Source: Actinomycetes bacterium (lineage in GTDB: Bacteria > Actinomycetota > Actinomycetes > Propionibacteriales > Propionibacteriaceae). From it: a stretch of 8,850 bases of DNA. The position numbers and the translations under genes are program-made. The notes beneath the pieces are model-generated. The model made no database searches and was not told the DNA's origin. It saw only the letters and a program-made list of their open reading frames with translations. The DNA is taken from positions 1 through 8,850 of the forward strand of contig JAEYNS010000274.1 of the NCBI GenBank assembly GCA_023412435.1. Reading direction: 5' to 3'. Shown in pieces: positions 1 to 6,414 of the stretch (positions are counted from its first letter, which is position 1; each line of letters opens with the position of its first letter).

Positions 1-112
1 GGGTCGACGGGTCGGGCGCGGGAGCCGCCGTGCAGGACGCAGACGCGAGCGCGAGGCCGACCGCCAGCGCGACCCCCCGCACGCCACGCAGGGTCGACGT
101 CTGTCCGGCCAC
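1..112 (-). CDS. Lipoprotein N-terminus, partial at left window edge
   Basis: Only the first 37 codons are in the window, so the function cannot be told. The GTG start at 112-110 is chosen because a GGAG ribosome-binding site (118-121) lies 5 nt upstream. The peptide opens with a short charged stretch (Arg9, Arg12), then a hydrophobic run rich in Ala, Leu, Val and Gly (about residues 14-25), then Cys27 followed by an Ala/Pro-rich linker (TAAPAPDPST). This is the layout of a lipoprotein signal peptide cleaved before Cys27. The lipobox (SAS|C) is relaxed, since Leu is usual at -3. It would make an exported, membrane-anchored protein. The gene is divergent from the acidic small-protein gene at 265. 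Confidence 0.55.
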   Translation of the reverse strand, partial: MAGQTSTLRGVRGVALAVGLALASASCTAAPAPDPST

Positions 113-135
113 CTGGTCTCCGCTCCCCCGGCTGT

Positions 136-141
136 TTGATA
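136..141 (-). promoter_or_regulatory. Possible -10 element of the leftward lipoprotein gene
   Basis: On the minus strand this reads TATCAA, four of six matches to TATAAT, about 24 nt upstream of the GTG start and ahead of its GGAG site. No good -35 box is seen 17 nt further up, so this is a weak call. Confidence 0.25.
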
Positions 142-143
142 CC

Positions 144-155
144 GCACCATGGTGC
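144..155. promoter_or_regulatory. 12-bp perfect palindrome GCACCATGGTGC, possible operator
   Basis: GCACCATGGTGC is its own reverse complement. It lies in the 152-bp region between two divergent genes, directly upstream of the possible leftward -10 (136-141), where a bound repressor would block polymerase. No regulator gene is next to it in the window. A few 12-bp palindromes are expected by chance in a window this size, so the role is inferred only from position. Confidence 0.3.
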
Positions 156-264
156 CAGTTCGGATGGGCCGAAGTATGGGTACACCCTGAGAGTCCACCC
201 GGAGCGCCGACTTCGATCCGGGATCGGGTGGCAGCCCCTGCACCTGCGACGGAAGGCAATCGCC

Positions 265-438
265 GTGACCGAGAACACCAAGGACCCGTGGAGCGAGGAC
301 GAGGCCGAGAAGGCCGGCTCCACCGAACAGCACTACGGGAACCTGTCAGTCGAGGACGACGCGGAGGGCACCGTTGATCCCGCCGACCTGGCCGGCACCG
401 GGGACAGCGAGGACGACGGGGGTCCCCAGAACCCCTGA
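265..438 (+). CDS. Small very acidic hypothetical protein
   Basis: A 57-residue protein starting VTENTKDPWSEDEAEKAG and ending GGPQNP. The GTG start at 265 has a GGAAGG-like ribosome-binding site about 8 nt upstream. The same frame is open further upstream, but those codons look non-coding (Arg/Pro/His-rich), and the change to an acidic composition occurs at this GTG. It has 17 Asp/Glu, only 2 Lys and no Arg, no membrane segment and no signal peptide, so it is probably a soluble, largely disordered cytoplasmic protein. The single aromatic patches (Trp9, and Tyr24 in QHYGNLSVED) may be conserved contact points. I do not recognise a named family. It converges on the phosphatase gene with 9 bp between the two stop codons. 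Confidence 0.6.
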   Translation: MTENTKDPWSEDEAEKAGSTEQHYGNLSVEDDAEGTVDPADLAGTGDSEDDGGPQNP

Positions 439-447
439 GGTCGAGGC

Positions 448-1008
448 TCAGCTGTTCCAGCGGATGATCGCGGCCGACTCCTTCTCGCGGCCGAGGATCG
501 AGACGCTGGCGACCTCGAGCGGGAAGCTCTGGCCGAAGATGATCGGGAAGTCGAGCCAACACAGCGCGAGCACGCGCGACGCGTGACCGTGGCCGAAACA
601 GATCGCCCGCTCGACCCCTGAGGCTCGCACCCTGGCCACCACCCGGGTGAGTCGTGCACGCACCTCGTCGGCCGACTCCCCGCCGGGGCAGCCGTTGAAC
701 CAGATCCGCCAGCCCGGCCAGCGCTCGCGGATCTGGCTGCTGGTCAGGCCCTCGAACTCGCCGTAGTCCCACTCGACGAGATCGTCGTCCGTCTCGAGGT
801 CGGTGAACCCGGCGAGTTCGGCGGTGCGGCGGGCGCGCAGCCGCGGACTGGACAGCACCAGCCCGAAATCGGTGGGGTCCAGGCGCTCGCGCAATGCCTC
901 GGCCTGCTCGACGCCGGACGGGATCAGGTCGAGGTCGGTCACCGAGGTGTGGCGGCCGTTGCTCGACCATTCGGTCTGACCGTGTCGGACGAGGTACAGC
1001 AGGGTCAT
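448..1008 (-). CDS. Histidine phosphatase family protein (phosphoglycerate mutase-like)
   Basis: A 186-residue cytoplasmic enzyme of the histidine phosphatase superfamily, which removes phosphate from small molecules through a phospho-histidine intermediate. The substrate cannot be told from sequence. Visible active-site parts are the LVRHGQT motif at residues 6-12 (Arg8, nucleophile His9), the SPRLRARRTA element around Arg58, the proton-donor Glu79 in EWDYGEFEGLT, and the second histidine in FGHGH (His140/His142). The short length and the WDYGEFEG block fit the broad-specificity phosphatase branch better than glycolytic mutase, which is about 250 residues. ATG at 1008 is chosen because GGGGGAG (1013-1019) lies 4 nt upstream and the RHG motif then falls at the usual distance from the start. 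The reading frame continues to an earlier ATG at 1059, but that stretch is Arg-rich and unlike the family. Confidence 0.93.
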   Translation of the reverse strand: MTLLYLVRHGQTEWSSNGRHTSVTDLDLIPSGVEQAEALRERLDPTDFGLVLSSPRLRARRTAELAGFTDLETDDDLVEWDYGEFEGLTSSQIRERWPGWRIWFNGCPGGESADEVRARLTRVVARVRASGVERAICFGHGHASRVLALCWLDFPIIFGQSFPLEVASVSILGREKESAAIIRWNS

Positions 1009-1052
1009 CCCGCTCCCCCTTCGGTGTCGGCGGGCGATGCCCGGTGCGCTCC

Positions 1053-1081
1053 AGCACACCGCAGCCGGTCCGTCAGGTCAA
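1053..1081 (-). promoter_or_regulatory. Possible promoter of the phosphatase gene
   Basis: In the 110-bp gap ahead of the phosphatase start, the minus strand reads TTGACC (1076-1081, five of six to TTGACA), then a 17-bp spacer, then TGTGCT (1053-1058, only three of six to TATAAT). The spacing and -35 are good and the -10 is poor. Confidence 0.3.
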
Positions 1082-1118
1082 CCGGTACGGCCCACCTGGC
1101 AGGCGCGCGGCCCCGAGC

Positions 1119-1361
1119 TCAGGAGCGGGAATCCGCCCGGGTGACGAAGTCGGCTACCTCGTCGAGCATCTCCGCCAGGTGCTCCGGCTGGCCGGTCCAC
1201 ACCTGGCGCGCGGTAGGCAGCCCGGCCAGCACCATGGTTGCCGTCAGGTCGTCGATCGCCATGCCGCGCGGCGCCGGACGAGCGGCGATGGCCGCCGCCC
1301 GCGTCCGCTGTTCGGGAGTGAGCCCCGCCCACCACGCCTGCAGGCTCGTCTCGTCGGTCAC
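1119..1361 (-). CDS. Small protein of unknown function downstream of MFS exporter
   Basis: An 80-residue protein starting VTDETSLQAWWAGLTPEQRT and ending DFVTRADSRS. I do not recognise its family. It looks soluble and mostly helical, with a WWAGLTPEQR segment at residues 10-19 and acidic amphipathic stretches near the C-terminus (HLAEMLDEVADFV). The start is uncertain. GTG at 1361 lacks a clear ribosome-binding site. An in-frame GTG at 1403 overlaps the exporter stop codon as GTGA, would add 14 residues and would be translationally coupled. Either way it lies 38 bp or less from the MFS gene on the same strand and is probably co-transcribed with it. Whether it serves the transporter is unknown. 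Confidence 0.65.
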   Translation of the reverse strand: MTDETSLQAWWAGLTPEQRTRAAAIAARPAPRGMAIDDLTATMVLAGLPTARQVWTGQPEHLAEMLDEVADFVTRADSRS

Positions 1362-1399
1362 GGGACGATTGTGACGGATCTGGGCATCTCCCGCTGCGG

Positions 1400-2623
1400 T
1401 CACGCCACCACCGGCCGACGCGCCGGGTGGGTCTCCCTGGCCCCGAGCCACGGCAGAGCGGCGAGCAGGGTGATCGCACCGGTCGCCCCGAACGCCAGCG
1501 GGTAGCTGCCGAAGTCGACAAGCAGTCCGGTGAGGAGCGGGCCGAGGATGGACCCGAAGTCCTGCGCCATCTGGAAGGCGGCCAGCGCCGGACCGCCGTT
1601 GCGTTCCCGGCCCACCACGTCGGCGAGCGAGGCCTGCTGGGCGGGGTTCAGCAGTCCGGCGCCGATCCCGGCGACCACCGACAGCACGACCAGCACAGTC
1701 AGGTCGGGAGCCAGCCCGGTGGCCAGCGTCGCGACCCCGGAGACCACCAGTCCCGCCAGGATGAACGGCTTGCGCCCGGTCTCGTCCGAGCGTCGTCCGG
1801 CGACCGTGAGTCCGACGGCGTTGCCGGCGGCAAAGACCGCGAGCGCCGTCCCCGCCACCCACGGCTGCTGGCCGATCATCGCGGTCGCGAACAACGGCAG
1901 GATCGCGTTGCGCACCCCGAAGTTCGACCAGCCGTTGGCGAAGCCCGAGCCGAACGCCGCGCGGTAGGCGCTGTCCCGCCACGCCTCGGCGGTGGTCAAT
2001 ACCGGCAAGGAGGGGCTCCCCGGCGCCTGCCGCAGGGAGGCGCGGCGCAGGAAGCCGGCGACGATCCCGGCCGCCACCAGCAGCGCCACCGCGTAGACCA
2101 GGAACGGCACCCCCAATCCAAGCCCGCCGAGCAGGCCGCCGACGACCGGACCGCCCACCCCGCCGAGCAGGAAGGCGGTGGCGTACGCGGAGGCGACCCG
2201 ACCCCGGATCGACGGCGGCGCCAGACGAACCAGCAGGGCGACCGCAGAGACGGTGAACATGGTCGACCCGATGCCGCCGAGCCCGCGGAAGACCAGTAGT
2301 TGCCAGTAGTCCTGCGCGAAGGCGGTGGCACCGGTCGAGATCGCGACGATGACCACCCCCGTCAGGTACACCGGACGCTCGCCGAGCCGGGCGATCAACC
2401 GCCCGCCGACCGGGGCGAAGACGAGCCGGAAGAAGGCGAAGGCGCTGACCACCACGCTGGACGCGAACGCCCCCACGCCGAAGCTCTGGGCGAAGGACGG
2501 CAACACGGGCGTGATCAGGCCGAACCCGAGCGCGATCACAAAAGCCGCAGCGATCAGCACCCAGATCTCACGGGGGATCCGCGGCGGCAGGTCACGAGTC
2601 GCGCCGTCGGTCTGGTCCCCCAT
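1400..2623 (-). CDS. MFS transporter, DHA1-type 12-helix drug/proton antiporter-like
   Basis: A 407-residue inner-membrane secondary transporter with two six-helix halves split by a cytoplasmic loop around residues 192-220. Family marks are motif A after helix 2 (GGRLIARLGERPV, residues 73-85) and its copy in the second half (GRRSDETGRKPF, 276-287). Arg113 in RGLGGIGS is the motif B arginine. Motif C (LGGVGGPVVGG, about 153-163) is the antiporter signature that points to export driven by proton influx. The substrate cannot be read from sequence; a drug or metabolite is typical. ATG at 2623 opens a soluble N-terminus of about 20 residues before helix 1. No Shine-Dalgarno site is seen, but a -10-like CATACT lies 8 nt upstream, so the transcript may be leaderless. 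The gene is followed closely by the small protein gene at 1361. Confidence 0.93.
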   Translation of the reverse strand: MGDQTDGATRDLPPRIPREIWVLIAAAFVIALGFGLITPVLPSFAQSFGVGAFASSVVVSAFAFFRLVFAPVGGRLIARLGERPVYLTGVVIVAISTGATAFAQDYWQLLVFRGLGGIGSTMFTVSAVALLVRLAPPSIRGRVASAYATAFLLGGVGGPVVGGLLGGLGLGVPFLVYAVALLVAAGIVAGFLRRASLRQAPGSPSLPVLTTAEAWRDSAYRAAFGSGFANGWSNFGVRNAILPLFATAMIGQQPWVAGTALAVFAAGNAVGLTVAGRRSDETGRKPFILAGLVVSGVATLATGLAPDLTVLVVLSVVAGIGAGLLNPAQQASLADVVGRERNGGPALAAFQMAQDFGSILGPLLTGLLVDFGSYPLAFGATGAITLLAALPWLGARETHPARRPVVA

Positions 2624-2631
2624 GGTCAGCC

Positions 2632-2637
2632 AGTATG
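2632..2637 (-). promoter_or_regulatory. -10-like element CATACT for a leaderless MFS transcript
   Basis: The minus strand reads CATACT (TATACT-like), ending 8 nt before the MFS ATG. Transcription would then begin at or within 1-2 nt of the start codon, and no ribosome-binding site lies between. No convincing -35 is seen. Leaderless genes are common in actinobacteria. Confidence 0.4.
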
Positions 2638-2655
2638 CCGAGGACCAGGGGGTGC

Positions 2656-2698
2656 CGGACGCTGCCGCGCCCGGCTGCCGTCCGCCGCGGTGCGCGGC
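2656..2698 (-). terminator. Hairpins after the S8 protease gene, possible terminator
   Basis: Directly after the protease TGA (2699-2701) comes GCCGCG-CAC-CGCGGC, a perfect 6-bp stem with a 3-nt loop (2684-2698). A second, wider 6-bp stem pairs CGGACG with CGTCCG (2656-2661 with 2679-2684). There is no U-run, so this is not a classical intrinsic terminator. GC-only hairpins at gene ends are usual in actinobacteria, and the position between two separate units fits. Confidence 0.5.
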
Positions 2699-5149
2699 TC
2701 AGCGAACCTTGTACTTCTTCGACGTGGCCGACACGGTTGCGTAGCCCGACCGGGACACCGTCACCTTGACCGAGATCTTGCTGCCCTTGTCCTTCGAGGT
2801 CAGCTTGTACTTCGCCTTGGTCGCCTTGGAGATGGCCTCACCGTTGCGGTACCACCGGTACTTGACGCTCGTCGCGCCGGGCTTCCAGGCCCCGTTGGAG
2901 GCCTTCAGCGTGGCGCCCTTCTTGAAGGTGCCGGAGATCCGCGGCGAGGAGGACTTCACGAACCTGCCGGACGCGATCTTCGCGGTCGCCGCGCTCGTAC
3001 TGAACGCCGTGCGCCCGAGGAACTCCGCGGTGACCCGCAGCGAGATGGCGGTGCCCTTGTCCTTGGCCGTGAGCACGAGGCTCGCGCCGGTGGCGCCGCT
3101 GATGGCCTTGCCATTGCGCAGCCACTGGTAGGAGTGGGTGGCTCCGTCGGCTCCGGACGGCTTCCCGGTCAGGCGCTCACCGACGCGCCGCACGCCCGAG
3201 ATGGCCGGTACCTCCAACCGGGTCACCGGGTTGGGCACGATAGTCACCGGCTGGCTCGTCCTCAGCACCTGGTCGCTCTCGAAGCTGACTGAGCGGCTCA
3301 CCGAGAACTGGTGGCCGATGTCGGCCTCGTCGATCCGTACTGTCGGGCCGATCTCGATGGGTTCGCCGTCCCGAAGCCACTGCACGCTGTCTGTGCCGAA
3401 GCTGGGCGGGAACGAGGCCCGCAGCGTTCCTCCGGGCATCGGGTCGCCCTTGATCACGGGGTTGGCGACGCTGGCGGTGAAGGATTCGTACACCGTGACG
3501 GGGTCTGTGGTCACCGGTGCGGAGATCCCGAGGTAGCTTGCGATGACCCTGGCCGCCACCGCCTTGCCGGCATCGGAGGTGGTCAGCGTGTAGGTGTCGG
3601 CGGTGGCGTCCGGGATCGGCGTGCCGTCCCGGAGCCACTGGTAGCTGTAGTCGATACCGTCCGCGCCCTTGGCCTGGACGGTCAGGGTCCGGCCGACCAG
3701 GTGGATGCCGCTGGTGGACAGCCTGACCTTGGTCACCGGGTCGCCGAGCAGCGCGCTGAGCGCCCCCGGAGCGTTCAGCACGCCCGCGCCGCACCGCACC
3801 TCGCTGCAGCCCGGCAGCGGCGTCGCGGTCTTCACGAGGAGTTGCTGGAGCCGGGACGGGGTCAGGGTGGAATCGTGCGCTTTCAGCAGCGCTGCCACCC
3901 CTGCCACGTGCGGTGTCGCCATCGAGGTCCCGGCCATCCCCAGGTAGTGGGGGGCGCCGGGCGCCCTGCTGCCCTGGTTGGAGGTTGAGATGACCCAGTC
4001 GTTCGGCTCCGCCGCGTTGTCGCCGGCTCCGCCGGGCGCCGCGACCGTGGCCGGGTAGCTGAACGTTCCGTAGTTGCTGTACGGCGCGCGATCACCCCCG
4101 AAAGTGGTCGCCGTGACCCGGATCACCTTGTCGCAGCTGGCCGGCATCGTCATGCTGAGCGGCTCGTCCTCGTTGCCGGCGGCCACCACCACAGCGACAC
4201 CGCGGGCGACCGCCGCGTTGATGGCGTCCTGCAGGGCGACCGAGCAGGAGCCGAAGCCACTCAGCGACAGATTGAGCACGTCGGCCGGGGTCGGGTTCGC
4301 GGGCACGTCGGTGACCGGCAGTCCTGCCCCCCAGCGAATGGCAGCGATGATGTCAGCCTCGGAGCCGCCACAGCGACCGAGTACCCGGACGGCCTGGACC
4401 TTCGCATCCGGGGCCACCCCAGCCACCCCGATCCCGTTGTCGCGGACCGCCGCGATGGTGCCGGCGACATGGGTGCCGTGCCAGGACGAGCCCTCACCGT
4501 CGCAATAGTCGCCAGGGTCGGCCGGGTCGGGGTCCCAGGCATCGCCGTCTCCGGCCTGGTCAAGCTGGGAGACGAAGTCGTAACCGGGAAGCAGGTTGGC
4601 TGCGAGATCAGGGTGGGCGGTGATGCCGGTGTCCAGGACCGCGACGATGGACCCGGCACCGGTGGTCACCGGCCAAGCCACCTCGGCATTGACTCCGAAG
4701 TGGCTGGGGCTTCCCTTCCGCAGGTTCCACAGATAGGGGTAGTAGGTGTCGTTCGTCCCGGCGGGCGTCAACGTGGCGGCGGGCTCGGCCGCCCTCACCT
4801 GGTCGGTGTCCGCCGCCTCGTCCCCGATCCGGACCGCCTGCTCGGCAGTCAGGGTCTGGTCGAGCGTGACGGCGACCGTCCTGTCGGTGATCGGCATGAT
4901 CGCGACGATCTCGGCCCCGGCGATCTCGCCGGCCGCGTCCGCCACCGCCGCCGCTGCCGCCTGCTCCGGATCGCGCTGGTCCGCGTCGAAGGTCACGATG
5001 ATGGTGTCGGTGTCCCGGGCGAACTCCTGCGCCGGCAGATCGTGCACCCCCAGCGGTGGGGGCGGCGGCGTGGGCGTCCCGGCGTGCGCGGTGGTCGCGG
5101 GCAGCAGCAGGGCAGCTGCCAGCGCTGCGACGGCGGCGCGTCGTCCCAT
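2699..5149 (-). CDS. Secreted S8 (subtilisin-like) serine protease with C-terminal Ig-like repeats
   Basis: An 816-residue extracellular endopeptidase made as a preproenzyme. Residues 1-23 are a Sec signal peptide ending in AHA, followed by a proline-rich stretch. Residues about 48-127 look like an I9-type inhibitory propeptide. The catalytic domain spans about 135-468, with Asp173 (AVLDTG), His224 (SSWHGTHVAG), oxyanion Asn326 (VAAGN) and Ser409 (GMAGTSMATPH), so all key residues are present. Six cysteines (216, 260, 302, 339, 448, 453) lie at positions typical of the disulfide-bonded branch of extracellular bacterial S8 proteases. Residues about 473-816 hold four Ig-like repeats. ATG at 5149 is chosen because it opens the signal peptide directly and AGGAG lies about 9 nt upstream. 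The 160-bp gap upstream (5150-5309) shows no clear promoter. The gene ends in a hairpin. Confidence 0.95.
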   Translation of the reverse strand: MGRRAAVAALAAALLLPATTAHAGTPTPPPPPLGVHDLPAQEFARDTDTIIVTFDADQRDPEQAAAAAVADAAGEIAGAEIVAIMPITDRTVAVTLDQTLTAEQAVRIGDEAADTDQVRAAEPAATLTPAGTNDTYYPYLWNLRKGSPSHFGVNAEVAWPVTTGAGSIVAVLDTGITAHPDLAANLLPGYDFVSQLDQAGDGDAWDPDPADPGDYCDGEGSSWHGTHVAGTIAAVRDNGIGVAGVAPDAKVQAVRVLGRCGGSEADIIAAIRWGAGLPVTDVPANPTPADVLNLSLSGFGSCSVALQDAINAAVARGVAVVVAAGNEDEPLSMTMPASCDKVIRVTATTFGGDRAPYSNYGTFSYPATVAAPGGAGDNAAEPNDWVISTSNQGSRAPGAPHYLGMAGTSMATPHVAGVAALLKAHDSTLTPSRLQQLLVKTATPLPGCSEVRCGAGVLNAPGALSALLGDPVTKVRLSTSGIHLVGRTLTVQAKGADGIDYSYQWLRDGTPIPDATADTYTLTTSDAGKAVAARVIASYLGISAPVTTDPVTVYESFTASVANPVIKGDPMPGGTLRASFPPSFGTDSVQWLRDGEPIEIGPTVRIDEADIGHQFSVSRSVSFESDQVLRTSQPVTIVPNPVTRLEVPAISGVRRVGERLTGKPSGADGATHSYQWLRNGKAISGATGASLVLTAKDKGTAISLRVTAEFLGRTAFSTSAATAKIASGRFVKSSSPRISGTFKKGATLKASNGAWKPGATSVKYRWYRNGEAISKATKAKYKLTSKDKGSKISVKVTVSRSGYATVSATSKKYKVR
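2702..3733 (-). repeat. Four tandem Ig-like repeats in the protease C-terminus
   Basis: Protein-level repeats of about 80-86 residues span residues 473-816 of the S8 protease. Each carries a core of the form Y-x-W-L-R-D/N-G-x-x-I, then a D-x-G turn and a final strand. The cores are YQWLRDGTPI (503-512), VQWLRDGEPI (589-598), YQWLRNGKAI (674-683) and YRWYRNGEAI (764-773). The second repeat is the most diverged; it lacks the GAT segment after the core. The fourth is strikingly basic, with 17 Lys in its last 86 residues and almost no acidic residues, unlike the rest of the protein. Such repeats usually act as spacers or attachment modules at the cell surface; wall binding through the Lys-rich end is an inference. 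Confidence 0.8.
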
Positions 5150-5309
5150 CCTGCGTCTCTCCTACCCCCCGGTAGACCAGATCCTGCCATCCCGCGGGCT
5201 GGACGGCGAGCCCATTCCGCCCCGCGGCGCGTCCGATCTGTGGGACCCTGCCCGGGCTGCAGCCGGCGGCGCCCCTCTCGGACCGCGGTGGCCGGGCTGG
5301 AATCCCTCG

Positions 5310-5933
5310 TCAGGCGGAGTTGTCTCCTGTCGACCGTTGATCCGAGGAGGTCGGTGGGGACTTCCTGCGTCCGCGTGCGCGTCGACCAGTGGCGAGGGGG
5401 ATGATCAGGCCGATCCCGAGCAGCACGAAACCGGCCGACAGGGTGAGCCATTTGCCGGCGGTGAACAGCGGCGCGAGCTCGGCGAGCACCGGCGTGGGGG
5501 CCGGGTAGCGTGCCATCACCGTTGCGGTGCAGATGTTCTCGGCGTAGTCCAGCATCACCGCGACGACCGGCAGCAGGGCCACCCTTCGCCAACGACTCCC
5601 AGCATCCGTCGCCCGCGCCCAGACCCAGGCCAGCGTCGTCAGCAGGAACGCCCCGTACACGATCGGCCAGACGACATCGAACGTCACGCGTGCGCGGACG
5701 TAGGCGGCGCGACCGTCTCGCCCCCACGCCTCGGCGGCCGCGTACAGGTCGCCCGGGCTGTACCACACGGACGTGTCCGGGGCGGCGTAGCGGTCCGTGT
5801 AGAAGGCCCCGGCCTCAGCCTGGGCGGGCAGCACGAGCGCGGTGAAGATCGCGAACAGCACCACCGCGCCCACGGCCATCCACCCCCGCACGCCGCGCGC
5901 CAGCCGCTCGGCAACCCGCTCCACCACGCTCAT
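5310..5933 (-). CDS. Four-helix integral membrane protein, unnamed family
   Basis: A 207-residue membrane protein with predicted helices at about 18-37, 84-105, 116-137 and 160-182, and a basic, disordered C-terminal tail (RRARGRRKSPPTSS). Between helices 1 and 2 is an outside loop of about 45 residues with YSPGDLYAAAEAWG and then GRAAYVRARVTFDVVWP. Helix 3 ends in VMLDYAENICTATVMARYP. I recall the same layout, with a D-Y-x-E-N motif before a YP and a lysine at the start of helix 4, in uncharacterised proteins from other bacterial phyla. The charged Asp129, Glu132 and Asn133 in or next to a membrane helix suggest a functional site, but no function is known to me. ATG at 5933 has GGGAG about 9 nt upstream; an earlier in-frame ATG at 5963 would overlap the OsmC stop. 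The gene lies 26 bp after the OsmC gene, probably in one transcript. Confidence 0.8.
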   Translation of the reverse strand: MSVVERVAERLARGVRGWMAVGAVVLFAIFTALVLPAQAEAGAFYTDRYAAPDTSVWYSPGDLYAAAEAWGRDGRAAYVRARVTFDVVWPIVYGAFLLTTLAWVWARATDAGSRWRRVALLPVVAVMLDYAENICTATVMARYPAPTPVLAELAPLFTAGKWLTLSAGFVLLGIGLIIPLATGRRARGRRKSPPTSSDQRSTGDNSA

Positions 5934-5959
5934 CGCACCCGGCTCCCTGTGGCGGCAGG

Positions 5960-6352
5960 TCACTCCGCTCGGCTGACGACTGTGCTGTGACGCAGGACGC
6001 GCGGAATCTCGGCAACCTGGTCGACGATCGAGATGAGTTCCTCCAGCGCTGAGGAGTCAGCGGAAGAATCCACCTCCACGGTGTACTGGATTCCGGTGGA
6101 GGACCAGGAGTCCGAGAAGCCGCCGTCGGCGCGCACCCGTACCCCGTCCAGCTGGATGCCCAGACCGGCGGCCTCCCGGAACAGGTCGTTCAGGACGCAG
6201 GCCGCCACCGCGGCGTGGAGGAGATGCGCCCCCGTGAAGCTGGTCGACAGATCCACCCCGCCGGCCGTCCAGCGATGATCGAGGTGCACGACACCTCCAG
6301 CCGGCTCGCCGCGGAGGCTCCCGGCCGCACACACCACTTCGAAGTCACCCAT
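5960..6352 (-). CDS. OsmC-like family protein lacking the second cysteine
   Basis: A 130-residue cytoplasmic protein of the OsmC/Ohr fold. The N-terminal half has the beta strands that precede the core helix (RWTAGGVDLSTSF), then the family helix GAHLLHAAVAACVLNDLFREA, where Cys52 matches the peroxidatic cysteine. Family members normally have a second, resolving cysteine late in the chain, in a C-P-x-x-R-x-L setting. Here the matching stretch is AEIPRVLRHS (residues 114-123) with no cysteine; the only other one is Cys8. Hydroperoxide reduction by the standard two-cysteine cycle is therefore doubtful. ATG at 6352 gives the expected start just before the first strand; the ribosome-binding site is weak (TAGGG). 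The gene shares a transcript with the membrane protein gene 26 bp downstream. Confidence 0.85.
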   Translation of the reverse strand: MGDFEVVCAAGSLRGEPAGGVVHLDHRWTAGGVDLSTSFTGAHLLHAAVAACVLNDLFREAAGLGIQLDGVRVRADGGFSDSWSSTGIQYTVEVDSSADSSALEELISIVDQVAEIPRVLRHSTVVSRAE

Positions 6353-6359
6353 GGGCCCT

Positions 6360-6414
6360 ACCGTGCCCGTGCACCCGGGCGACCGCAACGGGCGCACCGG
6401 TATTTCGGCACGGT
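6360..6414. promoter_or_regulatory. 8-bp inverted repeat just upstream of the OsmC-like gene
   Basis: ACCGTGCC (6360-6367) and GGCACGGT (6407-6414) are exact reverse complements 39 bp apart, starting 7 bp before the OsmC-like start codon. It could be an operator pair or an RNA stem in the leader. Chance occurrence in GC-rich DNA is quite possible. Confidence 0.2.

Noticed and set aside
435..451. A CTGAG/CTCAG hairpin spanning both converging stop codons, as a two-way terminator.
   Set aside because: Two TGA stops facing each other are complementary by definition, so only one extra pair on each side is informative. There is no U-run.
2300..3292. A 330-codon plus-strand frame across the MFS start and the protease end.
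   Set aside because: It crosses two real minus-strand genes and their intergenic hairpins, and its product is low-complexity Arg/Gly/Asp-rich sequence.
5252..5266. The near-palindrome CCGGGCTGCAGCCGG in the gap before the protease gene.
   Set aside because: It leaves no real loop, has one unpaired base and shows no U-run, so neither terminator nor operator is well supported.
4746..5990. A 414-codon plus-strand frame over the protease start and the four-helix membrane protein gene.
   Set aside because: It is antisense to two supported genes, with Ala/Ser-rich then Arg/His/Gln-rich composition and no motif.
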